Source: Siculibacillus sp. | GTDB lineage: Bacteria > Pseudomonadota > Alphaproteobacteria > Rhizobiales > Ancalomicrobiaceae | Length of the DNA: 61,669 bases | NCBI GenBank assembly: GCA_030247555.1 | Contig: JAOTSD010000016.1 | Location: 1 to 61,669 of the forward strand | Direction: 5' to 3' | Shown: in pieces, positions 26,124 through 34,994 of the stretch | Layout: each line of letters begins with the position of its first letter | Position numbering within the stretch: position 1 is the first letter of the stretch | The notes under the pieces: generated by a model | Seen by the model: the letters and a program-made list of their open reading frames with translations, nothing else | Database searches by the model: none | What the model was told of the DNA's origin: nothing | Program-made: the position numbers and the translations under genes

Positions 26124-27257
26124 TCAATCGCGGCGCCCGGCAACGGCGGCACGACGAAGGATCTCCTGCAGACGGGGGCCGACGGCGGCGACGTCGAATC
26201 GACGCACGTGATCTCGACCCCAGGCGCCGAGTTTCTCGAGCCGCTCCGGCGCGGCGAGGAGGTCGGCGACGGTTCGCGCCAACGCCGCCGCATCGCCCGG
26301 CGGCACCAGCGACGCGGCCCCCGGGCCGGTGAGGACTCCGGCATAGCCCGGATTGGCGGCGGCGACGACCGGCGTGCCGGCGGCCATCGCCTCGATCAGC
26401 ACGAGCCCGAAACTCTCGCCCCAAGGCGCGGGAGCGAGGAACAGATCCGCCTCGGCGACGAGACGGCGGGCTGTTTCGTCGTCGGGAGTGGGTACGATCG
26501 TCACCCGCCCGGGGCCGCGCGCGACCAGAGCCTCCACGAGAGGAGCGAGTTCTCCGCCGCCGGCCACGATCAGTTCGGGCGAGGCCGCGCCGGCGCGCGC
26601 CACGATCTCGGGCCAGGCCGCAACCAGCACGTCGAGCCCCTTGCGGGCCTCGAAACGGCCGAGGAACAGGAGCCGTCGCGGCCCCTCGCCGCTCCGCGTC
26701 GCGACCCGGCCGGCTTCGCGCCAGAGAGAGAGGTCGATCGCCGGCGGCAGGATCTCGATCGGTCGGTCGGACCGGTCCGGGCGCAGCAGTTCGGCGGCGC
26801 TCGCCGAGACGGCGATGGTCGCGGCGGCACGATCGCGCATGGCGCGGGCGACGGGTGCGAGCACCGTGCGCAGCAGCCGATCCCGTGGCGGCAGGGTGGC
26901 GTGGAAGGTGGCGACGGTCGGCCGGCCGAAGGCGCGCCAGACGCGGGCGGGCAGCAGCGGCACGAAGGGGGTGTGGACGTGGACGACGTCGATCGAGGCT
27001 GCGTCGAGCCGGCGCACCGCGTCGGCGAGTTCGCGCCCCCCCACCCAAGTCACCTCGAAACGCGTGCCGGAGAGCCCGAGGACGACGTGGCGGCCGAGCG
27101 GGACCACCGGCGGTTCACCGCCCCCTCCCCCCGGTCCCGGCGCTACGATGGCGACGTCGTGGCCTTCGGAGGCGAGCCAGCGGGCAATGTCGCGGACGTG
27201 GTTCTGCACGCCGCCGCGCCGCTCCATCGCATATGGACAGACCTGCAGGATCCTCAT
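26124..27257 (-). CDS. GT4 glycosyltransferase, PimA-like
   Basis: This 377-aa GT-B glycosyltransferase has an N-terminal glycine-rich acceptor loop RRGGVQNH (13-20). The donor-site EX7E motif is E281-S-F-G-L-V-L-I-E289, followed by AMAAGTPVVAA. The opening residues (MRILQVCPYAMERRGGVQNHV) and the GESFGIVLVEAMAAG region are close to mycobacterial PimA, which mannosylates phosphatidylinositol. With inositol-phosphate synthase and a PIP-synthase-like enzyme in the island, a mannosyl-inositol lipid is a reasonable inference. GT4 enzymes vary in donor, so this is not proof. It is convergent with the second ketosynthase and divergent from recG. Confidence 0.75.
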   Translation of the reverse strand: MRILQVCPYAMERRGGVQNHVRDIARWLASEGHDVAIVAPGPGGGGGEPPVVPLGRHVVLGLSGTRFEVTWVGGRELADAVRRLDAASIDVVHVHTPFVPLLPARVWRAFGRPTVATFHATLPPRDRLLRTVLAPVARAMRDRAAATIAVSASAAELLRPDRSDRPIEILPPAIDLSLWREAGRVATRSGEGPRRLLFLGRFEARKGLDVLVAAWPEIVARAGAASPELIVAGGGELAPLVEALVARGPGRVTIVPTPDDETARRLVAEADLFLAPAPWGESFGLVLIEAMAAGTPVVAAANPGYAGVLTGPGAASLVPPGDAAALARTVADLLAAPERLEKLGAWGRDHVRRFDVAAVGPRLQEILRRAAVAGRRD

Positions 27258-27529
27258 CTGCGCGCACCGGCGCGTTTCTCGTCGCACCGTCGCGTCGCGC
27301 CACGCCGGAACGGCGGCGGCTCGGCGGGTGGAACGGTGGATCGGGTGAGAGGGGCTTCCAATGCGCGGCCTCGCCGTGAGCGGGATTTCGTCGCACCATA
27401 GGCCGGCGACACCCGGCCGGCCAAGGCGAAAGCGCACCGTGGACGGGCGGGGGGCGCCCCTCCCACCCGCTCGCAGTGCCTGCTACAACCGGTCGGAGGA
27501 CCGAGAAACCCGGAACCCGGCGAGCCGCG

Positions 27530-29641
27530 ATGCGTCCCGACATCCTCACACCCCTCTTCGCCTCGCTGAAGGGTCTTCCCGGCGTCGGTCCGAAGACGGC
27601 GGCGCTCTACGACCGCCTGCTCGACGGTGTCGCTGTCGAAGCCGGGGCGGGCGCGCGCCTCGTCGACCTCGTCTTCCACCTACCGACCGGCATCATCGAC
27701 CGTCGGCTTCGCCCCGGCGTCGCCCGAGCCCCGGAGGGGGCGATCGTCACCCTGCTCGTCACCGTCGATCGCCACCGTCCGCCGCCGCGCGGCTCGCGCG
27801 CGCCCTACAAGGTCCACGCCTGGGACGACACCGGCGAGATCGCGCTGGTGTTCTTCTCGCCACGGGCCGACTGGATGGCGAAGCTGTTGCCTGTGGGCGA
27901 GAAGCGCTGGGTCTCGGGCCGGGTCGAGTGGTTCAACGGGGCGCCGCAGATGGTCCATCCCGACCACGTTGTGAGCGAGGCGGAATTCGAGAAGCTGCCG
28001 CTGGTCGAGCCGGTCTATCCGTTGACCGAGGGTCTGACCTCGCGCGCCGTCGCCCGCACCGTCGAGGCGGCGTCGGAGCGGGTACCCCGGCTCCCCGAAT
28101 GGCAGGATCCCGATTGGCTCGCCCGCCGACGCTGGCCCGATTTCCGCGCGGCGCTCGAGGCGGTCCACCATCCCGAAGGCATCCCGGGCGAAGGCGCCGA
28201 CGCGCCCGCCCTCGCCCGGCTCGCCTACGACGAGTTCCTCGCCCAGCAGCTGACGCTGGCGCTGGTGCGGGCCGAGACGAAGCGGACGTCGAAGCCGCCG
28301 CGTCTCGCCACCGGCGAACTCACCGAGCGGATCATCGATGCCCTGCCCTATCGCCTGACCGGCTCGCAGGAACGGGCGGTGGAGGACATCCGCCGCGACC
28401 TCGCCGCGCCGGAGCGCATGCTGCGCCTGCTCCAAGGCGACGTCGGCGCCGGCAAGACGCTGGTCGCCGTACTCGCCTGCGCCATGGCGATCGAGGCCGG
28501 CGGACAGGCGGCGATCATGGCGCCGACCGACCTGCTCGCCCGCCAGCACGCACGCTCGCTCGCCCCGCTCGCCGAGGCGGCCGGCATCGAATGGGCGGTC
28601 CTAACCGGCCGGGAGAAGGGTGCGGCACGCGAGCGCATCCTCGAAGGCCTCGCCTCGGGCCGCATCCGCCTGCTCGTCGGCACCCATGCGCTCTTCCAGG
28701 GGCCGGTGGAATTCGCCGAGCTGACGCTCGCCGTCGTCGACGAACAGCACCGCTTCGGCGTCCACCAGCGATTGGCGCTGACCGCCAAGGGGCGCGCCAC
28801 CGACCTCCTGGTGATGACCGCGACGCCGATCCCGCGCACGCTGATGATGAGCTTCTTCGGCGATCTCGACGTGTCGCGCCTCACCGAGAAACCGGCCGGC
28901 CGCCAGCCGATCGCCACCCGCCTCGCCTCGGCCGACCGGATGGGCGAGATCGTCGAAGCGCTGGGACGCGCCATCGCCGAAGGGCAGAAGATCTACTGGG
29001 TGTCGCCGCTGGTCGAAGAGAGCGAGACCTCCGATCTCGCCGCGGCGGTCGCTCGCCACGAGGACCTGACCCGGGCGCTGGGACCGGTCGTCGGCCTCGT
29101 CCACGGCCGGATGAGGGCGGAAGAGAAGGACGCGGCGATGCGCGCCTTCCAGGAGGGCACGACGCGTCTCCTCGTCGCCACGACGGTGATCGAGGTCGGC
29201 GTCGACGTCCCCGACGCGACGATCATGGTGATCGAGCACGCCGAACGCTTCGGCCTCGCCCAGTTGCACCAGTTGCGCGGGCGGGTCGGACGCGGGTCGG
29301 AAGCCTCGTCGTGCCTGCTGGTCCACAAGGGACCGCTCGGCGAGACGGCGCGTGCCCGTCTGGAGATCATGCGGGCGACCGAGGACGGGTTCCTCATCGC
29401 CGAGGAGGATCTGAAGCTCAGAGGCGGCGGCGAGGTGCTGGGCACCAGACAGTCGGGCCTGCCCGGATTCCGTCTCGCCCGGCTCGACCTCCACGCCGAC
29501 CTGCTCGAGGTCGCCCGCGACGACGCGCGGCTCATCCTCGCCCGCGATCCGGACCTGACCAGCGAGCGCGGCCGGGCGCTGCGCGTGCTCCTCCATCTCT
29601 TCGATCAGGATCAGGGCGTCCGGCTGATCAAGGCGGGCTGA
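27530..29641 (+). CDS. recG: ATP-dependent DNA helicase RecG
   Basis: This is a 703-aa branched-DNA helicase that reverses stalled forks. A helix-hairpin-like KGLPGVGPKTAALYDRLL starts the protein, followed by an OB-type wedge domain. The helicase motifs are in order: GDVGAGKT (Walker A), VDEQHRFG (Walker B with DEQH), MTATPIPRTL and QLRGRVGRG. The start MRPDILTPLF at 27530 gives the usual length. It interrupts the lipid island, with a PimA-like gene on one side and the DUF502 gene on the other. The stop overlaps the convergent DUF502 gene by 14 bases. Confidence 0.95.
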   Translation: MRPDILTPLFASLKGLPGVGPKTAALYDRLLDGVAVEAGAGARLVDLVFHLPTGIIDRRLRPGVARAPEGAIVTLLVTVDRHRPPPRGSRAPYKVHAWDDTGEIALVFFSPRADWMAKLLPVGEKRWVSGRVEWFNGAPQMVHPDHVVSEAEFEKLPLVEPVYPLTEGLTSRAVARTVEAASERVPRLPEWQDPDWLARRRWPDFRAALEAVHHPEGIPGEGADAPALARLAYDEFLAQQLTLALVRAETKRTSKPPRLATGELTERIIDALPYRLTGSQERAVEDIRRDLAAPERMLRLLQGDVGAGKTLVAVLACAMAIEAGGQAAIMAPTDLLARQHARSLAPLAEAAGIEWAVLTGREKGAARERILEGLASGRIRLLVGTHALFQGPVEFAELTLAVVDEQHRFGVHQRLALTAKGRATDLLVMTATPIPRTLMMSFFGDLDVSRLTEKPAGRQPIATRLASADRMGEIVEALGRAIAEGQKIYWVSPLVEESETSDLAAAVARHEDLTRALGPVVGLVHGRMRAEEKDAAMRAFQEGTTRLLVATTVIEVGVDVPDATIMVIEHAERFGLAQLHQLRGRVGRGSEASSCLLVHKGPLGETARARLEIMRATEDGFLIAEEDLKLRGGGEVLGTRQSGLPGFRLARLDLHADLLEVARDDARLILARDPDLTSERGRALRVLLHLFDQDQGVRLIKAG

Positions 29642-30404
29642 CGCCGACGGCCCGACGCGTCTCGGCGGAGCTCGGGCCAGTCGTCTCCGACCGGTCGATC
29701 GCCTCCTCGTCCGTGGGCGTTGCCGCGGTCTCGGCGAGCCACTCGGGGGTGACGATGCCGCCGGAGATGATGAACTTCGCCGCGTCCTCCGGCGACATGT
29801 CGAGGATGCGGACGTCGTCCTTGGGAAGGAACATGACGTAGCCGCCGGTCGGATTGGGCGTCGTCGGGATGAACACCGTCAGCCAGTCGCCGGCGCCGAT
29901 CTCGGGGCGGTCCCGTGTCAATCGCGCCGCCACCTCCGCCCGCGCGGGGCCGGAGACGAAGACCAGCGACCAGATGCCGCGCCGCGGCCATTCGATGAGG
30001 CCGACCTCTCGGAACGACTGATCGCGGGAGGAGACGAAGGTCTCGAAGATCTGCTTCAGCGTCTTGTAGACCGGCCGGACGAAGGGCAGATGGCCGACGA
30101 GGTCCTCGCCGTAGGAGAGCAGCGTCCGCCCGACGAGGCTCGCCGTCGCCGCGCCGAGCACGGTGAGGCCGACGAGCGACACCAGCAGGCCGAATCCGGG
30201 GACCGCGAAAGGCAGATAGCTGTCGGGGTTCCAAGCCGCGGGGATCAGCGGCTTTACCGTGGCGTCGACCCATTCGAGGAAGCCGCGGGCGACGTAGAAG
30301 GTGATGGCGAGCGGACCCACCACCACCAGACCGGTGACGAAATGATTCCTGAGGCGCGCCATCCAGGTGGCGTGCAACGCGGGAACGTCGGTTCTGTCTT
30401 CCAT
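29628..30404 (-). CDS. DUF502 family membrane protein
   Basis: This 258-aa inner-membrane protein has two N-terminal membrane segments (FVTGLVVVGPLAITFYV and FAVPGFGLLVSLVGLTVLGAATASLVG), then a soluble domain with PFVRPVYKTLKQIFETF and FIPTTPNPTGGYVMFLP. These are DUF502 hallmarks. The function of the family is unknown. It is commonly found near recG or other housekeeping genes in alphaproteobacteria. Start at 30404 (MEDRTDVPAL) is chosen because the upstream frame is arginine-rich. Confidence 0.85.
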   Translation of the reverse strand: MEDRTDVPALHATWMARLRNHFVTGLVVVGPLAITFYVARGFLEWVDATVKPLIPAAWNPDSYLPFAVPGFGLLVSLVGLTVLGAATASLVGRTLLSYGEDLVGHLPFVRPVYKTLKQIFETFVSSRDQSFREVGLIEWPRRGIWSLVFVSGPARAEVAARLTRDRPEIGAGDWLTVFIPTTPNPTGGYVMFLPKDDVRILDMSPEDAAKFIISGGIVTPEWLAETAATPTDEEAIDRSETTGPSSAETRRAVGVSPP

Positions 30405-30619
30405 CACGGCCCTCCGCCGCGCCAGCGGCGAGAGACTACCCGCTTTTTGCAGCGCGACAAATGCGCGGATGGCGATGCCTCGAAGATGCGGCATCCGGCC
30501 TCGCGCAGGGCGGGCGTTCACCCAGTTTTCGACCGGTGCTCGCTCCGCCGCCGGTTTCGTGCGAGCCTCCCCCTCGGGAGCGCTCGACATCGGGGATCGA
30601 GCGGTGGAGATCGGGCACG

Positions 30620-31744
30620 ATGGCGGTGGGGGAACTGCGGGTTCGCGTCCTCGAGACTGCGGACGACGTGGACGAGACGCTGCGGGGCCTGCCCGCCGAG
30701 CTGCGGCGCGACCCGTTCCAAGGGGCGGACTGGATCGAGACGTGGTTGGCCGTCCGCGCCGCGGCGCGGCCGCGGATCGTCCTCGCGATCGTGACGCCAC
30801 GGACATCCGACGAGATCCTCTTCGCCCTGCCGCTGACGCTCGGGGTCCGCTTCGGCGTGCCGTGCTGGACGGCGCTCGACGACGGCGTCTGCGACTACAA
30901 CGCGCCGATTCTGGCCGCCGACTTCGCCCCCGATGCCGCCACCATGCGGTGGATCTGGGCGCGCATCCTCGATCGACTGCCCGGCGGCGATCTGGTCCTG
31001 CTGGAGAAACTCCCCGCTCACATCGCCGGGCGGGACAACCCGCTTCTCCTGCTCGACGGGCTCTCGCCGTCCCGCTTCGACGGCCATCCGATCGACCTCG
31101 GCGACGGCATCGACACCGTCCGCGCAGGTTGGCGGATGGGACGAACGCTCCTGCGAAAGCGCCGAAAGCTCGCCCGCAAGGGCGAAATCTGCTTCGAGGT
31201 GCTGCGGGGTCGGGCGGCGGCGGCCGAGTTGGACCGATTGATGGGGTGGCGCGATCGACGCTTCGACGTCCGGCCGATCATCTCCGAGTTCTATCGCCGC
31301 CTGCTCCGCGACACCGACATGCCCCGCCTCGGTATCCTGCGGCTCGACGGCGAGATGATCGCGGGCTGCTTCGGCATCGTCGGGGCGGGGTCCTTCCGCC
31401 TGCTCGTCGTCGCTTTCGACGAAGCCCGTAGGAACTGGTCTCCCGGCCTCCTGGCGATCGACGCGATGATCGGCTGGGCGGCCGGAGAAGGCTACGAGGA
31501 GTTCGACTTCACCATCGGATCCGAGGCCTACAAATTCGGCTTCGGCGTCGCCACGAAGCCGCTGTGGGAGATCCGCCGGTCGCTCGGGTTGCGCGGATCG
31601 TTCCTGCTGCGGCTCGTCGGCGCCCGGCGGCTGGCCGTCGACATCGCCCGAAGGACCATGCCCGCCTTCATCGCGGCCCGTGCGCGCCGGCGCGAAGTCG
31701 GCACGGTGCGGGCGATCGTCGCTTCGGAGGCGTCCCCCCCGTAA
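30620..31744 (+). CDS. GNAT/CelD-type acyltransferase, first of a tandem pair
   Basis: This 374-aa member of the Acetyltransf_6/CelD (BcsL-like) GNAT group has a basic motif LLRKRRKLARKG near residue 180, followed by the GNAT core GEMIAGCFGIVGAGSFRLLVVAFDE and the C-terminal signature EFDFTIGSEAYKFGFG. Such proteins transfer acyl groups to amines in cell-envelope pathways. The bacterial ceramide synthase of Caulobacter is a GNAT-superfamily N-acyltransferase, so this is the best candidate in the window for N-acylation of the sphingoid base; that is inference. Start at 30620 follows GGAG. The next gene is a paralogue. Confidence 0.72.
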   Translation: MAVGELRVRVLETADDVDETLRGLPAELRRDPFQGADWIETWLAVRAAARPRIVLAIVTPRTSDEILFALPLTLGVRFGVPCWTALDDGVCDYNAPILAADFAPDAATMRWIWARILDRLPGGDLVLLEKLPAHIAGRDNPLLLLDGLSPSRFDGHPIDLGDGIDTVRAGWRMGRTLLRKRRKLARKGEICFEVLRGRAAAAELDRLMGWRDRRFDVRPIISEFYRRLLRDTDMPRLGILRLDGEMIAGCFGIVGAGSFRLLVVAFDEARRNWSPGLLAIDAMIGWAAGEGYEEFDFTIGSEAYKFGFGVATKPLWEIRRSLGLRGSFLLRLVGARRLAVDIARRTMPAFIAARARRREVGTVRAIVASEASPP

Positions 31745-31831
31745 CCACCTGTTCAACCCCTCGCGTTAGACTTCATCGATGAGGGATGGCGAGCGGATCG
31801 ATCGTCCGGCGATGGAACGGGGGAACGCGGG

Positions 31832-32941
31832 ATGGGCGCTACGCGAACGCGGGTACGGGTCCTTGTCGGCATCGACGCCGTGAGGGACGCCCTCGCGGCG
31901 CTTCCCGATGAACTGCGGCCGACCGCCTTCCAACACGCTTCCTGGATCGACTGCTGGCTGGCTGGAGAGGGCCACTCTCAACGCCGCATGGTGCTCGCTC
32001 TCGCCGAAAGCGTCGCCGACGGACGTCCGCTGTTCGCGCTGCCGCTGGTGCTGGACACGTTCGGGCCCGCCGCCTATTGGACCGCGCTCGATCTCGGCGT
32101 GTGCGACTACAACGCCTCTTTCGCCGCGCCCGACTTCCGGCCGACGACACCGGAGATGCGATCGATCTGGACCCGCATCGTCGCCGCGCTGCCGGACCAC
32201 GCCGACTTCCTGATGATCGACAAGCTGCCCACCGCGATCTCCGGGCGAACCGAGCCGCTCCTCGAACTGCCCGGATTGTGGCGTTCGCACGTCCTTCGCC
32301 ACTCACTGAGGCTCGACGCCGACTTCGCGACGTTGCGCGACACCCGATTCTCCGGAACCACCATGCGATCGCTCGCCCGCAAGCGGCGCAAGCTCGCCCG
32401 CAAGGGATGGCTCACCTTCTCGATCTCCACCGGCGAGGACGCGCTCGGGCCGCTCGAACGGCTCCTGGGTTGGCGCGGCGACCGTTATGGGGTCCGTGCC
32501 GACATCGACGCCTTCTATCGGCGCCTGACCGCCGCCGGTGATCCGGCCCGGGTGGCGTGGCTCGCCCTCGACGGCGAACCGCTCGCCGCCTGCTTCGGCC
32601 TGGTCGAGACCGAGGCCTTCCGCCTTCTCGCCGTCGGACACGACGAGCGCTTCAAGAACTGGTCCCCGGGTCTGCTGCTGATCGAAGACGCCATCGCCTG
32701 GGCGGTCGAAGGCGGCTTCTCCGAATTCGACTTCACCATCGGGTCGGAAGCCTACAAGTTCGATTTCGGCGTCGGCACCGATGCGATGTGGATCGCGGCG
32801 GAGGAATTCAGCCCGCAGGGTTCGGCGATGCTGCGCCTCATGCTGGCCCGCAACCTGATCGCCAAGCAGTTGAAGCGCTGGATCGACCCGAGTGCTCCTC
32901 GACGTCGCGACTCGAGATCGGACGACGTCGTCGCCGCATGA
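31832..32941 (+). CDS. GNAT/CelD-type acyltransferase, second of a tandem pair
   Basis: This 369-aa paralogue of the preceding gene shares ALPDELRPTAFQHASWID, LDLGVCDYN, SLARKRRKLARKG, WSPGLLLIEDAI and EFDFTIGSEAYKFDFG. The spacing is even over the whole length, so it arose by duplication of an entire gene. It may have a different acyl or amine specificity. It follows the first copy by 87 bases on the same strand and is followed by a strong hairpin terminator. As for its neighbour, a role in the island's lipid is possible but not shown. Confidence 0.72.
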   Translation: MGATRTRVRVLVGIDAVRDALAALPDELRPTAFQHASWIDCWLAGEGHSQRRMVLALAESVADGRPLFALPLVLDTFGPAAYWTALDLGVCDYNASFAAPDFRPTTPEMRSIWTRIVAALPDHADFLMIDKLPTAISGRTEPLLELPGLWRSHVLRHSLRLDADFATLRDTRFSGTTMRSLARKRRKLARKGWLTFSISTGEDALGPLERLLGWRGDRYGVRADIDAFYRRLTAAGDPARVAWLALDGEPLAACFGLVETEAFRLLAVGHDERFKNWSPGLLLIEDAIAWAVEGGFSEFDFTIGSEAYKFDFGVGTDAMWIAAEEFSPQGSAMLRLMLARNLIAKQLKRWIDPSAPRRRDSRSDDVVAA

Positions 32942-32972
32942 ACCGGTCGCAACGTACGTCCCCCCGAAGTGA

Positions 32973-33010
32973 AAGAGGCGACCGGATCACCAACCGGTCG
33001 CCTCTTCTTC
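32973..33010 (+). terminator. intrinsic terminator after tandem acyltransferases
   Basis: A 13-bp perfect stem (32973-32985 with 32994-33006, aagaggcgaccgg) with an 8-base loop is followed by TTCTTCTC. This is a good Rho-independent terminator for the plus-strand operon. It lies just past the glmS stop on the other strand and may also terminate glmS. Confidence 0.8.
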
Positions 33011-33031
33011 TCATCGGTCTCCGGCGGCGGG

Positions 33032-34861
33032 TCACTCCACGGTGACGGACTTCGCCAGGTTGCGCGGTTGGTCGACGTCGGTGCCCATGAACACCGCCGT
33101 GTGGTAGGCGAGCATCTGCACCGGAACGGCATAGACGAGCGGCATCACCGTCGCCGGCATGTCCGGCAGCACGATCGTCTCGAGCGTCGGCACCGCGGCT
33201 TCGGCCGCGCCGCGTTCGTCGGTGATCAGGATGATCTTGCCGCCGCGAGCCGCCACTTCCTGCATGTTGGAGACGGTCTTCTCGAAGATGCGGTCGTGGG
33301 GCGCGATGACGATGACCGGCATGGTCTCGTCGATGAGGGCGATCGGGCCATGCTTGAGCTCGCCGGCGGCGTAGCCCTCGGCGTGGATATAGGAGATCTC
33401 CTTGAGCTTCAGCGCTCCTTCGAGCGCCAACGGATAGCTCGAGCCACGGCCGAGATAGATGACGTCCTTGGCCTTGGCGATCTGGCGGGCGAGGCGCTCG
33501 ACCTTGGGCTCGAGCCGCAGGGCCTTCGACACCAGCCCGGGCAGATCGCCGAGCGCACGCACCAGCGTACGTTCGTCCTCGGCGCTCAACACGCCGCGCG
33601 CCCGGCCGGCGGCGACGGCGAGCGCGGCGAGCACCGCCAACTGGCAGGTGTAGGCCTTGGTCGAGGCGACGCCGATCTCCGGACCGGCGAGAGTCGGGAA
33701 GACGACCTCGGCTTCCCGCGCGATGGTCGACGTCGACACGTTGACGACGGCGGCGGTGTGCAGTCCGTGGGCCTTGCAATAGCGCAGCGAGGCGAGCGTG
33801 TCGGCGGTTTCGCCGGACTGCGACACGAAGAGCGCCAGTCCACCGGCGGTGAGCGGCGGCTCGCGGTAGCGGAACTCGGAGGCGATGTCGATCTCGACCG
33901 GCAGTCGGGCGAGGCGCTCGAACCAGTATTTCGCGGTCAGGCCGGCGTAGAAGGCGGTGCCGCAAGCGACGATGGTCAGCCTATCGAGCTTCGCCCAGTC
34001 GAACGGCGGAACTTCCGGAAGGCGGATCCGGTCGGCGGCGAGATCGAGATAATGGACCAACGTGTGGCCGATCACTTCGGGCTGCTCGTGGATCTCCTTG
34101 GCCATGAAGTGGCGGTGGTTGCCGCGATCGACCTGGAAGGCTGAGGCGGTGACGATCGCCACCGGCCGGGCGACGATGGCGTCGTGCTCATCGTGGACCT
34201 CGGCACCGCAGCGCCGGACGACCACCCAGTCGCCCTCTTCGAGATAGGTGATGCGATCGGTGAAAGGCGCCAGAGCGATGGCGTCGGAGCCGAGATACAT
34301 CTCGCCGTCGCCCCAACCGACCGCCAGCGGGCTGCCGCGGCGTGCCCCGATGATGAGATCGTCCTCGCCGGGAAACAGAAAAGCCAGCGCGAAGGCGCCG
34401 GAGAGGCGCTTGAGCGTCGCCGCCACCGCCTGTTGCGGCGTCCGGCCGGCGGCGAGTTGGTGATCGACCAACTGGGCGACGACCTCGGTGTCGGTCTCCG
34501 AGGCGAAGATGTGGCCTGCGGCGATCAGCTCGTCCTTCAGCTCGCGGTAGTTCTCGATGATGCCGTTGTGTACGACCGCGACGCGGTCGGTGGCGTGCGG
34601 ATGGGCGTTGTCCTCGGTGGGCGCGCCGTGGGTCGCCCAACGGGTGTGGCCGATGCCGATGACGCCGGCGAGCGGCTCCTTGACGAGGCGTGCCTCGAGG
34701 TTGCGCAGCTTGCCCTCGGCGCGGCGGCGCGTCAGCACGCCATCGGGTTCGAGTGTCGCCACGCCGGCCGAATCGTAGCCGCGGTACTCGAGCCGCTTCA
34801 GCGATTCCACCAGATGGGCCGCGACCGGTTCCCGGCCGAGAATGCCGATGATTCCACACAT
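33032..34861 (-). CDS. glmS: glutamine--fructose-6-phosphate aminotransferase
   Basis: This 609-aa cytoplasmic enzyme makes glucosamine-6-phosphate for UDP-GlcNAc. Cys2 (MCGIIGILG) is the glutaminase nucleophile; the domain continues with LEYRGYDSAG, GIGHTRWATHG and HNGIIENY. Two SIS isomerase domains follow (FVSQSGETADTL; GRGSSYPLALEGALKLKEISY), and it ends at the normal PRNLAKSVTVE. It lies 133 bases downstream of glmU on the same strand, so the two steps are probably co-transcribed. No glmS ribozyme-like leader is obvious. Confidence 0.97.
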   Translation of the reverse strand: MCGIIGILGREPVAAHLVESLKRLEYRGYDSAGVATLEPDGVLTRRRAEGKLRNLEARLVKEPLAGVIGIGHTRWATHGAPTEDNAHPHATDRVAVVHNGIIENYRELKDELIAAGHIFASETDTEVVAQLVDHQLAAGRTPQQAVAATLKRLSGAFALAFLFPGEDDLIIGARRGSPLAVGWGDGEMYLGSDAIALAPFTDRITYLEEGDWVVVRRCGAEVHDEHDAIVARPVAIVTASAFQVDRGNHRHFMAKEIHEQPEVIGHTLVHYLDLAADRIRLPEVPPFDWAKLDRLTIVACGTAFYAGLTAKYWFERLARLPVEIDIASEFRYREPPLTAGGLALFVSQSGETADTLASLRYCKAHGLHTAAVVNVSTSTIAREAEVVFPTLAGPEIGVASTKAYTCQLAVLAALAVAAGRARGVLSAEDERTLVRALGDLPGLVSKALRLEPKVERLARQIAKAKDVIYLGRGSSYPLALEGALKLKEISYIHAEGYAAGELKHGPIALIDETMPVIVIAPHDRIFEKTVSNMQEVAARGGKIILITDERGAAEAAVPTLETIVLPDMPATVMPLVYAVPVQMLAYHTAVFMGTDVDQPRNLAKSVTVE

Positions 34862-34994
34862 GGGGGTCGAACCCTCTGCCGTTGATGTTCCGGGAACTTC
34901 TAGCGGATCGGAAGAGCCGAGCCGAAATCACATCGTGTGTCGCTTTGTGACGTGCTCGAGGCCGCCGTCGACGAAAGCGGCGGTGGCCGGCCCG

